A stretch of 64,000 bases of DNA. Origin: Microbacterium sp. SLBN-154 (lineage in GTDB: Bacteria > Actinomycetota > Actinomycetes > Actinomycetales > Microbacteriaceae). The notes below the pieces were generated by a model. The model did no database searches. It was not told the DNA's origin and saw only the letters and a list, made by a program, of their open reading frames with translations. This document shows positions 1 through 7,558 of the stretch, one piece after another. The translations under genes were made by a program, and so were the position numbers. How positions within the stretch are numbered: the first letter of the stretch is position 1; each line of letters starts with the position of its first letter. The stretch is from NCBI RefSeq assembly GCF_006715565.1, contig NZ_VFNL01000001.1:2790001-2854000 (forward strand). The letters run 5' to 3'.

Positions 1-665
1 GACACCGCGTAGAGGTTGTTCTCGATGAAGGACATCACCGGCAGCCGCCAGGTGGCGGCGAGGTTCATCGACTCCAGCACCGAGCCGATCTGACTGGCGC
101 CGTCGCCGAAGTAGGTGATGCTGACGTCGGTGGTGCCCGCGTGCTTCTGCGCCCACGCGTTGCCGGCGGCCAGCGGCGCCCCACCCCCGACGATCGCGTT
201 GGTGCCGAGGGCTCCGGCTTCCAGCCACTGGAGGTGCATCGATCCCCCACGGCCCCCCGAGAACCCCTGTGCAAGACCGAGGATCTCAGCGAGCGTGCGC
301 TGCAGAACAGCCCGCAGGTCGGGGGTGACCAGGGTGTCCAGCGACAGGCCGCCGTCGGAGACGTGCGCGATGGCCTTGGCCAGGAACTGGTGGTGGCCGC
401 GGTGCGACCCGTTGACCGCGTCGGATGACCGCAGCGTCACGATGGATCCGACCGCCCCGCCCTCCTGGCCGATGCTCGAATGCGCCGGGCCGTGGACGAG
501 GCCCTGCGCAGCGAGGTCGAGGACGGACTCCTCGAAGGCGCGGATCAGATGCAGCTGACCGAGCATCGTCGCCAGCAACGCCGGGTCGGCCGCCTTCCAG
601 TCGGCGGCGGTGGTGCGCAGCTCCACCCACGGTGTTCCGGTCTCCAGCCGGCGGCGTCGCGGCAT
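1..665 (-). CDS. Thiamine-diphosphate-dependent dehydrogenase E1, alpha-type region (3' end cut off)
   Basis: Reading the minus strand from the ATG at 665 gives 221 codons with no stop before the window edge. The translation carries SSIGQEGGAVGS near residue 65, GSMHL near 140, and the thiamine-diphosphate motif GDGASQIGSVLESMN, followed by IENNLYAV. These are hallmarks of the alpha subunit of branched-chain 2-oxoacid, acetoin or pyruvate dehydrogenases, which decarboxylate a 2-oxoacid or cleave acetoin. Whether a beta part is fused or separate cannot be seen. The gene diverges from the VOC/GntR pair, and the shared gap carries two palindromes that probably control both directions. The exact substrate is unknown. 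Confidence 0.85.
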   Translation of the reverse strand, partial: MPRRRRLETGTPWVELRTTAADWKAADPALLATMLGQLHLIRAFEESVLDLAAQGLVHGPAHSSIGQEGGAVGSIVTLRSSDAVNGSHRGHHQFLAKAIAHVSDGGLSLDTLVTPDLRAVLQRTLAEILGLAQGFSGGRGGSMHLQWLEAGALGTNAIVGGGAPLAAGNAWAQKHAGTTDVSITYFGDGASQIGSVLESMNLAATWRLPVMSFIENNLYAV

Positions 666-722
666 CGCATCTCCTTCGATGGTCGGCAGCCGCGGAGGGC
701 GGCGATCCTCACGGTACGACTG

Positions 723-734
723 ATTGGATCCAAT
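723..734. promoter_or_regulatory. Palindromic operator 1 (ATTGGATCCAAT)
   Basis: A perfect 12-base palindrome lies between the divergent E1 and VOC genes. Its core TGGATCCA recurs 62 bases away at 787-794, about six helical turns, so both lie on the same DNA face. FCD-type GntR regulators commonly bind short AT-flanked palindromes of this kind, and such a regulator is encoded two genes downstream. Assignment to that regulator is inference. Confidence 0.55.
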
Positions 735-785
735 ATCAAGGCTGCGCGAGACAATTCATGGTGGATGCGCCTCGCAGGTGGCATC

Positions 786-796
786 CTGGATCCAAA
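786..796. promoter_or_regulatory. Operator 2, imperfect copy, next to the VOC ribosome binding site
   Basis: CTGGATCCAAA repeats the central TGGATCCAA of operator 1. It ends two bases before the GGAAGG ribosome binding site (798-803) of the VOC gene, so a bound repressor could block transcript elongation or initiation close to the start codon. It is degenerate on its left flank, which suggests a weaker second site. Confidence 0.5.
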
Positions 797-811
797 CGGA
801 AGGTGATCGCG

Positions 812-1342
812 ATGACGCGAGGTTTACCCGGGATGCGGGGAATGGACCACATCGGCATCACGGTGCCGGATCTCGACGAGGCCGAGCGCTTCTTCGTGGA
901 GGTCCTCGGCGCCGTTCCGGTCTACCGCCTGGGGCCCAAGCGGGCGGACGACGACTGGATGAGCGTCCAGCTCGGGGTCCACCCCCGGACACAGATCCGC
1001 GAGATCCGCTTCTACCGCCTCGGGCACGGGACCAACCTCGAGGTGTTCGCCTACGACGCCGCGGACGGGCAGGCCCCGCCCCCGCGCAACAGCGACCTCG
1101 GCGGTCACCACCTCGCGATCTATGTCGACGACATGGATGCCGCCGTCGCCCACCTGCGCGCGCACGACGTGGAGATCATGGGAGAGCCCGTCGCCAGCGC
1201 CGGAGCGAGTGCCGGACAGCGGTGGCTGTACTTCCGGGCGCCGTGGGGACTGCAGCTCGAGCTGGTGAGCTTCCCCGCCGGCAAGGCGTACGAGAGCGGC
1301 GCCGACGCGCTGCTGTGGCACCCGGCGAGGCCGGCGGAATGA
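812..1342 (+). CDS. VOC (glyoxalase/dioxygenase superfamily) protein
   Basis: The protein has 176 residues with a single vicinal-oxygen-chelate fold: MDHIGITVPDLDEAERFF starts the first beta-alpha-beta-beta-beta module near residue 11, and LGGHHLAIYVDDMDAA starts the second near residue 98. Candidate metal ligands are the early His, the His in GGHHLAIYV and the Glu of GLQLELVSF near residue 150. The ATG at 812 follows GGAAGG with eight bases of spacing; the open frame extends upstream but into the operator region, so I reject a longer protein. It overlaps the GntR gene by four bases (ATGA), so the two are co-translated. The reaction could be isomerase, lyase or dioxygenase; the substrate is unknown. 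Confidence 0.8.
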   Translation: MTRGLPGMRGMDHIGITVPDLDEAERFFVEVLGAVPVYRLGPKRADDDWMSVQLGVHPRTQIREIRFYRLGHGTNLEVFAYDAADGQAPPPRNSDLGGHHLAIYVDDMDAAVAHLRAHDVEIMGEPVASAGASAGQRWLYFRAPWGLQLELVSFPAGKAYESGADALLWHPARPAE

Positions 1343-2022
1343 GCGGGACCGACATCCGCAGTCGTGACGGCGACGCCGGAGCCCGCATCGCCGATCAGGT
1401 GCGTGAGGGAATCGTGCGCGGGATCTTCCCGCCGGGAACGCGCATCCGACAGGAGGATCTCGCCGAGCAGTTCGGCGCCAGCCGCGTGCCGGTGAGAGAG
1501 GCGATCCGGCAGCTCGAATACGAGGGGCTGATCACCGTCGTCCCCAACGCCGGGGCCTGGGTAGCACGCCTCACCCTCGCCGAGTGCGAGGAGATCTATC
1601 GGATGCGCGAGCGCCTCGAGCCGCTGCTGCTCGGCTACAGCGCACCGCTGCTGACCGGCGAGGCGATCGCCGAGCTCGACGCGCTCGCCACGCGGATCAG
1701 CGAGGTCGGCGCCGACACCGACGCGTTCCTCCAGCTCGACGCCGAGTTCCACCTGCGCAGCTACCGCGCCGCCCGCACGGCCCACCTCGGCGAGCTGGTG
1801 GGCAGGCTCTGGAACGTGACGGCGCCCTACCGGCGGGCCTACGTGTCCTCGTGGGCGGAGGAATCCCGTCGCATCGCCCACGAGGAACACCATCTCATCG
1901 TGGCCGCCCTCCAGGACGGCGACACCGAGGAGGCCGAACGGGTGCTCGCCGGCCACATCCGGCGCACGCGCCGTCAGCTGGCACGCAGTCCCGAGATCTT
2001 CGCACCCGACCCGCTCACCTGA
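1339..2022 (+). CDS. GntR-family transcriptional regulator, FCD subfamily
   Basis: The protein has 227 residues. A winged helix-turn-helix spans about residues 14-75, including PPGTRIRQEDLAEQFGASRV and the recognition helix PVREAIRQLEYEGLI. An all-helical FCD ligand domain follows (about 85-210), with the Asp and His residues of LDAEFHLRSYRAA and HEEHHLIVAAL placed to hold a metal or carboxylate ligand. FCD regulators usually sense small organic acids of the pathway they control. It is coupled by a four-base overlap to the VOC gene, and the twin TGGATCCA palindromes upstream are its likely operators. Its last eight bases overlap the convergent reductase gene. Confidence 0.9.
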   Translation: MSGTDIRSRDGDAGARIADQVREGIVRGIFPPGTRIRQEDLAEQFGASRVPVREAIRQLEYEGLITVVPNAGAWVARLTLAECEEIYRMRERLEPLLLGYSAPLLTGEAIAELDALATRISEVGADTDAFLQLDAEFHLRSYRAARTAHLGELVGRLWNVTAPYRRAYVSSWAEESRRIAHEEHHLIVAALQDGDTEEAERVLAGHIRRTRRQLARSPEIFAPDPLT

Positions 2023-3040
2023 GGGCGTCGAGGAGGAGGGCGAGGTGCGCGGCCCCCAGTTCGATCTCTCGCCGCTCGATCCGATGCGCGATCTCGGTGA
2101 TCCTCGCGTTGACCGGAGTGGCGATGCCGAGCTCCGCACCCCGGCGCACCACCTCTCCGTTGAGATCGTCGACTTCGCTGTGGCGGCCCTTCCGCCAATC
2201 CTGCAGCACGGTCGTCGTCGCACCGGGAACGACGAAGCCGGCGAACAGGCGATCGGTCATGACCTCGATCACGCCTCTCGGGTCATCGAGGTCGGCGGGT
2301 TCGAGACCGAAGATCGGCAGGGTCCGGTAACCCCGGGCTGCACCGACGGTCAGGGCTTCGTCACCGGCCGCGACCATCACGTCGCGGAAGCCGGGCTGAT
2401 GGAGCGCGTCGAGCATCGGCAGGCCGAGGATCGCCGAGGTCACGAGAAGGGTGCAGTTGCTGACGAGCTTCATCCACTTTGCACTGAGGATGTCGTCGAC
2501 CCGCGCCACGGTGCCCGAGAGCGCGAGGAGATCCGCCACCGGCTCGATCCCCTCGGCCCCACCGGGAAGCCGGCCCACGGCGAACCAGGATCGCTCCCGC
2601 GGTGTGTGCCGGTGCACCACAGCGGGCTCGGTCATCGTCGCGGAGCATTCGATCACTGCTCCCGCCGCGCGTGAGGCGCCCACCGCCTCGGTGACGGCGT
2701 CGGCCGTCATCCCGTTCTGCACCGCCGCCATCAGCCCGTCGGGCGCGAGATAGGGCGCGATCAACCGGCTCGCCCAGCCGGCGTCGTAGGCCTTCATCAC
2801 CAGCAGCACGACATCGAAGTCCGATCGCAGCTCGGCGACCTCGCAGAGGTGGATGATGCGAGGACGCACGTGAAGTTCGTCGTCGGGGGTGATGACGCGA
2901 AGCCCCTCCGATCTGATCTTCTCGACGTGCGCGGGCCACTGCTCCACGAGCGTCACATCCACGCCTGCGCGGTACAGGTCTGCTCCGATCGAGGCGCCGT
3001 TGGCGCCTGCTCCGACGACGGCGACGCGGGGACCGGCCAT
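2015..3040 (-). CDS. Ketopantoate reductase family NADPH-dependent oxidoreductase
   Basis: The 341-residue protein starts MAGPRVAVVGAGANGASIGADL, the GxGxxG nucleotide-binding loop of the ApbA/PanE family. It has the C-terminal helical domain with WMKLVSNCTLL near residue 190, the conserved catalytic Lys-Asn pair, and EVDDLNGEVVRRGAELGI, the usual substrate-site Glu-Asn-Gly region. True PanE reduces 2-dehydropantoate; the catabolic setting suggests another 2-oxo acid or beta-keto alcohol. An upstream GGGAGG sits four bases before the ATG. The gene converges on and overlaps the GntR gene by eight bases and diverges from the Dabb/alcohol-dehydrogenase pair. Confidence 0.82.
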   Translation of the reverse strand: MAGPRVAVVGAGANGASIGADLYRAGVDVTLVEQWPAHVEKIRSEGLRVITPDDELHVRPRIIHLCEVAELRSDFDVVLLVMKAYDAGWASRLIAPYLAPDGLMAAVQNGMTADAVTEAVGASRAAGAVIECSATMTEPAVVHRHTPRERSWFAVGRLPGGAEGIEPVADLLALSGTVARVDDILSAKWMKLVSNCTLLVTSAILGLPMLDALHQPGFRDVMVAAGDEALTVGAARGYRTLPIFGLEPADLDDPRGVIEVMTDRLFAGFVVPGATTTVLQDWRKGRHSEVDDLNGEVVRRGAELGIATPVNARITEIAHRIERREIELGAAHLALLLDALR

Positions 3041-3118
3041 GGTTCCTCCCGAATTCGGCGACGGGCGGCGGTGCCCGTCGAGCCAGCGTGTCTATCAAGC
3101 CAGAGTGTACAGATCGGC

Positions 3119-3147
3119 TTGCCGCGTGGCAGGCCACCGTCTAGCGT
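3119..3147 (+). promoter_or_regulatory. Probable sigma-70 promoter for the Dabb/alcohol dehydrogenase operon
   Basis: TTGCCG (3119-3124) and TAGCGT (3142-3147) are separated by 17 bases, an ordinary housekeeping arrangement for this genome. A half-site CTGGACA at 3168-3174 downstream matches one arm of the inverted repeat at 6081-6100, so the two units might share a regulator. Confidence 0.5.
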
Positions 3148-3209
3148 AGGGACGACGTCCGCTGAGGCTGGACACTGCTCCGGCTTTCGACGAAGAGAGC
3201 GAGAACTCC

Positions 3210-3521
3210 ATGATCCTCCACCTGGTCACCTTCCGATGGGTCGACGGTGTCACCGACGAGCGCGTCTCCGCGCTGACCGAGGCACTGAACCGGATGGCCG
3301 AAGGCATCGACGTGCTCCGGTCGTACGTCGCGGGCGCGAACCTCCACCTGCGACCCGGCGGAGCCGACTACGCCGTCGCGGCAGTCGTCGACGATGCGGC
3401 CGCGCTCGACGCCTACCTCGACCACCCGCTTCACGCGGAGGTGTACCGCGAACACCTCGGCCCGATGATCGCCGACCGCTCAGCCGTTCAGCTTCCACTG
3501 ACGTCGGGCACTCTGACGTGA
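3210..3521 (+). CDS. Dabb (stress-responsive A/B barrel) domain protein
   Basis: The protein has 103 residues and the typical Dabb start MILHLVTFRW, then a helix, a second strand pair (ADYAVAAVVDDAAALDAYLDHPLH) and a C-terminal HLGPMIADR helix. These small dimeric barrels include cyclases, decarboxylases and proteins of unknown role, and are often found in degradation operons. A GAGAG-type ribosome binding site precedes the ATG. It overlaps the downstream alcohol dehydrogenase by four bases (GTGA), so they are one operon. The specific activity cannot be told from sequence. Confidence 0.8.
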   Translation: MILHLVTFRWVDGVTDERVSALTEALNRMAEGIDVLRSYVAGANLHLRPGGADYAVAAVVDDAAALDAYLDHPLHAEVYREHLGPMIADRSAVQLPLTSGTLT

Positions 3522-4645
3522 CGACGATGCGCGCCGCCGTCCTGCACGCGGTCGGCGACCTTCGCGTGGAGGACCGCGCCATCCCCTCGCCTGCACCGGA
3601 CGAGGTGCTCATCCGGATCGCGGTGTGCGGCGTGTGCGGGTCGGATGCCACGGAGTTCGGCCGCGGGAAGGTCCTCGCCGAACCGCCGGTCGTCCTCGGC
3701 CACGAATTCGTCGGCACGATCGAGGCGGTCGGCTCGGAGGTCACCGATCTCGCCCCAGGCGCCACGGTCGTCTGCGGCGCGGGGGTCTCGTGCGGCGGCT
3801 GCGCGCCCTGCCGCGCCGGGCGGACGAATCTCTGCCGCACCTACCGCACCCTCGGCTTCCACCGCGACGGAGGCCTGGCGGGGTTCGTCGTCGCACCGGC
3901 GGCGATCGTCTCCGACGTCAGCGACGCGGGACTCCCGACCGACACGCTGGGGCTCGCCCAGCCGATGGCGATCGCGGTCCACGCCGTGCGCCGCAGCGGC
4001 CTGGCGTCCGGCCAGGATGCCGTGGTCGTCGGCGCCGGGGGCATCGGCGCGTTCATCGCCTTCGCCGCCGCCAGCACCGGCGCGCGCGTCCTCGTCCTCG
4101 ATCGGAACGACGACAGGCTCGACCTCGCCCTCCGGCTCGGAGCCCTCGCCGCGCGGAACGCCCGGACGACCGAACTCACCGCGGCGATCGAGGACACCGG
4201 GCTCGACCCGGAGGTGTTCTTCGAGGTGTCGGGAAGCTCAGAAGGGCTCGCGCAGGTGCTCGGCGCTGCGCGCCCGGGGGCGACCATCGTCCCCGTGGGG
4301 ATCCAGCGCGGCGAGCCCGCCCTTCCGCTCGGGTCCTTCACCCTGCGCGAGATCACCATCGTCGGGACCGTCGCCCATGTCTTCCGCGATGACATCCCCG
4401 AGGCGGTGAGACTGCTCGGCACCCGCGACGACTGGTCGGATGTCGCGCGGACCGTCGTGCCGCTGGAGGACGTCGAGGCGGCCGCCCTGCGTCCGCTGCT
4501 GGCCGGCGGATCGCGTCAGATCAAGACCCTCGTGGACCCGTGGATCGGTTCCGCGCGCAGCGCTCGTCACCGCGCGGCCGGATTCGCCAACCCCTCCATC
4601 GCTCGCAGCACGTCCACTGCCGAGGCGGGCCCGCCGGCGGATTGA
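3518..4645 (+). CDS. Zinc-dependent alcohol dehydrogenase (MDR superfamily)
   Basis: The protein has 375 residues from a GTG at 3518 that overlaps the Dabb stop; an ATG three codons later is the alternative start. The catalytic zinc site is seen as CGVCGSDATEFG and GHEFVGTIEAVG. A structural zinc cluster is seen as CGGCAPCRAGRTNLC, and the NAD(P) fold as VVGAGGIGAFIA. The family includes butanediol, sorbitol and threonine dehydrogenases. The usual C-terminus falls near IKTLVDP; about 30 further residues are read antisense to the end of the next gene, so the two genes overlap by 79 bases. The tail may be a recent stop-codon shift. The substrate is unknown. Confidence 0.88.
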   Translation: MTTMRAAVLHAVGDLRVEDRAIPSPAPDEVLIRIAVCGVCGSDATEFGRGKVLAEPPVVLGHEFVGTIEAVGSEVTDLAPGATVVCGAGVSCGGCAPCRAGRTNLCRTYRTLGFHRDGGLAGFVVAPAAIVSDVSDAGLPTDTLGLAQPMAIAVHAVRRSGLASGQDAVVVGAGGIGAFIAFAAASTGARVLVLDRNDDRLDLALRLGALAARNARTTELTAAIEDTGLDPEVFFEVSGSSEGLAQVLGAARPGATIVPVGIQRGEPALPLGSFTLREITIVGTVAHVFRDDIPEAVRLLGTRDDWSDVARTVVPLEDVEAAALRPLLAGGSRQIKTLVDPWIGSARSARHRAAGFANPSIARSTSTAEAGPPAD

Positions 4646-5277
4646 CCGCCGGAATCGGCGCGGTGGCCACCGGGGGCGAGGGGCATCTCCTGGTGGTGCT
4701 GGCGGCGTCCGACCACGAACCAGACCCCGCGCGCGGGCTCGTCGCCACGGTTGGAGAACAGATGCGGTCTCGTTGAGTCGAAGTGCAGCGAGTCCCCGGC
4801 GCGCAGGACGTGGGTGTCGAATTCGAGCTGCAGGGTCAGCGCCCCCTCCAGAAGGTAGGCGTACTCGACCCCCGCGTGCCGCATGAGCTTTCCCTCGATG
4901 GAGCTGCTGGCACCCGGCTGATAGGTGACCAGCAGCGCGTCGGCGGGTCCGCCCGGCTGACCCGCGAGTCGCTCCCAGCGCACGCCGTTCTCCATCTCGA
5001 TCGCGGGGTTCTCCGCACCGCGCTGGATCGCTGACACCGTCGCCTCGGCAGGCGTGTCGGCCGGTGCGGCGCTCACGGCACCGCCGACCAGCTCGTCGAG
5101 GGACACCCCGAGGTGGTTGGCGATGGCGTAGAGCGTCGAGACGGACGGCTGGGTCTTGCCGATCTCCACCTGCGACACCAGGCTCGCCGACACCCCCAGC
5201 GACTGGGCGACCGAGCGGAGGCTGAGCCCGCGGCTCACGCGCGCGGCGCGGATGCGGGCTCCGAGATTGTCAGCCAT
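4567..5277 (-). CDS. XRE-family regulator with C-terminal cupin sensor
   Basis: The 236-residue protein has an N-terminal helix-turn-helix (about residues 5-60; SLRSVAQSLGVSASLVSQVE) and a cupin barrel at about 125-205 with the second cupin motif near RAGDSLHFDSTRPHLFSN. This architecture matches regulators such as PuuR, which bind small amines or acids in the cupin and repress adjacent catabolic genes. It lies 17 bases after the SDR gene and is probably co-transcribed with it. A 20-base inverted repeat at 6081-6100, upstream of that SDR, is a plausible operator. The C-terminal 26 codons overlap the convergent alcohol dehydrogenase. Confidence 0.87.
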   Translation of the reverse strand: MADNLGARIRAARVSRGLSLRSVAQSLGVSASLVSQVEIGKTQPSVSTLYAIANHLGVSLDELVGGAVSAAPADTPAEATVSAIQRGAENPAIEMENGVRWERLAGQPGGPADALLVTYQPGASSSIEGKLMRHAGVEYAYLLEGALTLQLEFDTHVLRAGDSLHFDSTRPHLFSNRGDEPARGVWFVVGRRQHHQEMPLAPGGHRADSGGQSAGGPASAVDVLRAMEGLANPAAR

Positions 5278-5294
5278 CCCCTGATTCTCGCCGG

Positions 5295-6002
5295 TCAGAG
5301 CAGCGCCGTGCCACGATCGACCGGGAGATTGACCGCCGAGACGCCGCGATTGCGCAGCAGGAACTGCGTGGCATCCACGACATCGGCCATCGTGGCCAGG
5401 CGGCCGCCCGGCGTGTGGCGCTCGTACTGCTCGAGGACCCCGGCGGGTTTGGAGGCCCAGAACGGGCTGTCGCCGATGATCCCGGGGTGCAGGGCGTTGA
5501 CGCGGATGGGGGCGAGCTCGAGGGCGAGGGTGTTGATGAGGCCGGTCACCCCGCCGTTGATCGTCGACACCGTGGTCGAGCCGGGGTAGGGCAGATCCTT
5601 CGCGCGGCCGCCGAACAGGACGATGCCGGTGTCGGCGGAGACCGGCATACGATCCAGCAGCGCCCGGACGGTCGCCGCGTAGCCGACGAGCTTCAGGGTC
5701 GTGAGGCGGATGGCGCGATCGATGTCGTAGTCGCGGATGGTGTTGGCATCGCGCTCGATCGCCGCGAGCACGAGTCCGTCGACCGTCTCGACGGAGGAGA
5801 GGCTGTCGGCGACGGTGTGGGGCTCGGAGATGTCGAGGGCCACGCCGCGGGCAGCCGGTCCGAGTTCGGCGGCGATCGCCTCCGTGCGTTCGCGGTCACG
5901 GCCGGTGATCACCACCCGGTCGCCGCGTCGCACGCAGTCCAGGGCGATCTCCCGCCCGATGCCCGACGTCCCTCCGACCACGACGATTGTGCGTTGGCTC
6001 AC
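5295..6002 (-). CDS. Short-chain dehydrogenase/reductase-fold protein lacking the catalytic Tyr/Lys
   Basis: I take the GTG at 6002, preceded by AAGGAGG, giving 235 residues; a longer ATG start at 6089 would run into the inverted repeat. The cofactor loop GGTSGIGREIA (about 10-20) and GRDRERTE indicate NADP binding, and LALELAPIRVNALHPG is typical of the family. At the position of the YxxxK signature the protein reads VSTIN (residues 145-149), and at the catalytic Ser it reads FGGR. The classical Ser-Tyr-Lys triad is therefore missing. It may be a cofactor-binding non-enzyme or use other chemistry. It is co-directional with the regulator at 4567-5277 and divergent from the M24-like gene. Confidence 0.8.
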   Translation of the reverse strand: MSQRTIVVVGGTSGIGREIALDCVRRGDRVVITGRDRERTEAIAAELGPAARGVALDISEPHTVADSLSSVETVDGLVLAAIERDANTIRDYDIDRAIRLTTLKLVGYAATVRALLDRMPVSADTGIVLFGGRAKDLPYPGSTTVSTINGGVTGLINTLALELAPIRVNALHPGIIGDSPFWASKPAGVLEQYERHTPGGRLATMADVVDATQFLLRNRGVSAVNLPVDRGTALL

Positions 6003-6080
6003 ATCTCCTCCTTGCGATGTCGCCGACCCCGTCGCATCCCTCACGTGGGGTTCGCGGGGAGCACCGGAGTCGGAAGTGAC

Positions 6081-6100
6081 ACTGGACATCGGTGTCCAGT
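6081..6100. promoter_or_regulatory. Inverted repeat operator candidate (8-base arms)
   Basis: ACTGGACA and TGTCCAGT are perfectly inverted around four bases in the gap between the SDR and M24-like genes. The location between divergent transcription units, both near the XRE-cupin gene, makes it a likely binding site for that regulator. A half-site occurs at 3168-3174 before the Dabb gene. Confidence 0.5.
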
Positions 6101-6175
6101 AGCGCTTTACTTAGGAAGTCAACTCGACGCGGGCGGTGAAGTCAAGACACCCTCGCCGGCGAAGGAGAGCACTCG

Positions 6176-7558
6176 ATGAAGAGCACCGGAACGACGGGTC
6201 CCGCAGCGGTCGACTGGGAAGAGCGCGTCGACATGGAGCGCCTCCGCGATGCGCGTCTGGCGCGCCTGCATGCCGAACTGGACCGCTCTCATCTGGGCGC
6301 CGTCCTCGCCTTCGACTTCTCCAACATCCGCTACATGAGCGGCACCCACATCGGCACCTGGGCGATGGACAAGCTCATCCGTTTCGCTTTGCTCACCCGC
6401 AAGACCGACCCGATCGTGTGGGACTTCGGCTCGGCGGCCAAGCACCACGCGCTCTACAACCCGTGGCTGGACGTCACCACCGCCGAGGCGGACGCGAACC
6501 CGCACGCCCCGCACGAGGGCGCGAAGCGGCCCCGGAGGGAGAGCGGCGCGCGGGCCGGGATCTCGACGCTTCGCGGGGCGTTCCCGCCCGATGCCGATCT
6601 CGCGGGAGACGTCGCCCGCAAGATCAAGCGCGAGCTGGAGAAGTTCGGCCTCGCGAACGAGCCTCTCGGCGTCGACGTGGTCGAGATGCCGGTCCTGCTG
6701 GCCCTTCAGCGCGAAGGGATCGAGGTCGTCGACGGCCAGCAGGTGTTCATGGAGGCGCGACGCATCAAGACCCACGACGAGATCCGCCTCCTCACCCAGG
6801 CGGCCTCGATGGTGGATGCCGCCTACGAGGAGCTCTACCGGTTCCTGCGACCGGGCGTGCGCGAGAACGAAGCGGTGGGGCTCGTCGCCAAGACGCTGTA
6901 CGACCTCGGATCCGAGTACGTCGAGGGGGTCAACGCCATCTCCGGTGAGCGCTGCTCACCGCATCCGCACGTCTTCTCCGACCGTCTGATCCGGCCGGGC
7001 GACCCCGCCTTCTTCGACATCCTGCACAGCTACAACGGCTACCGCACCTGCTACTACCGCACCTTCGCCGTCGGATCGGCGAGCCCCGCGCAGAAGGACG
7101 CCTACACCCGGGCACGCGAGTACATGGACCGGGCGATCGCCCTGGTCAAGCCCGGCGCGACGACCGCCGACATCGTCGCGGTGTGGCCGGAGGCGACAGA
7201 GTTCGGCTTCGCCGACGAGATGGCGGCGTTCGCGCTGCAGTACGGCCACGGTGTGGGCCTGTCGATCTGGGAGAAGCCCATCTTCTCCCGCCTCACCTCG
7301 TTCGATCACCCCGAGACCCTCGAAGAGGGGATGGTGTTCGCACTGGAGACGTACTGGCCGGCAGCCGACGGCTGGGGAGCCGCGCGCATCGAAGAGGAGG
7401 TGGTGGTCACCGCCGACGGCTGCGAGGTCATCACCAAGTTCCCCGCGGAAGAGCTCATCGTCGCCGGGCGTCGCTACTACACGATCGACGGGCCGCTGAA
7501 CCTCAACCGCGATGCGCAGTCGCACCTGAACACCGTCTGGGGGCGCGGCGAAGCGTGA
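6176..7558 (+). CDS. M24 (pita-bread fold) metallopeptidase-family protein with altered metal site
   Basis: The 460-residue protein has a GAAGGAG ribosome binding site. It has the N-terminal creatinase-like domain (LGAVLAFDFSNIRYMSG) and a C-terminal M24 domain. Of the five usual metal ligands, the first Asp (281, in FFDI), the His (358, GHGVGL), Glu 391 (ALETYW) and a Glu near 407 are present. The second Asp, expected in GYRTxYYRTF, is Cys 292. M24 relatives include Xaa-Pro dipeptidases, creatinase and DMSP lyase DddP, so the gene need not encode a peptidase. It overlaps the following dehydrogenase by four bases. Within this island a small-molecule lyase or hydrolase role seems more likely than peptide cleavage. 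Confidence 0.82.
   Translation: MKSTGTTGPAAVDWEERVDMERLRDARLARLHAELDRSHLGAVLAFDFSNIRYMSGTHIGTWAMDKLIRFALLTRKTDPIVWDFGSAAKHHALYNPWLDVTTAEADANPHAPHEGAKRPRRESGARAGISTLRGAFPPDADLAGDVARKIKRELEKFGLANEPLGVDVVEMPVLLALQREGIEVVDGQQVFMEARRIKTHDEIRLLTQAASMVDAAYEELYRFLRPGVRENEAVGLVAKTLYDLGSEYVEGVNAISGERCSPHPHVFSDRLIRPGDPAFFDILHSYNGYRTCYYRTFAVGSASPAQKDAYTRAREYMDRAIALVKPGATTADIVAVWPEATEFGFADEMAAFALQYGHGVGLSIWEKPIFSRLTSFDHPETLEEGMVFALETYWPAADGWGAARIEEEVVVTADGCEVITKFPAEELIVAGRRYYTIDGPLNLNRDAQSHLNTVWGRGEA

Noticed and set aside
2849..3517. Upstream extension of the alcohol dehydrogenase frame
   Set aside because: It crosses the Dabb gene and the divergent promoter; the coupled GTG at 3518 explains the start.
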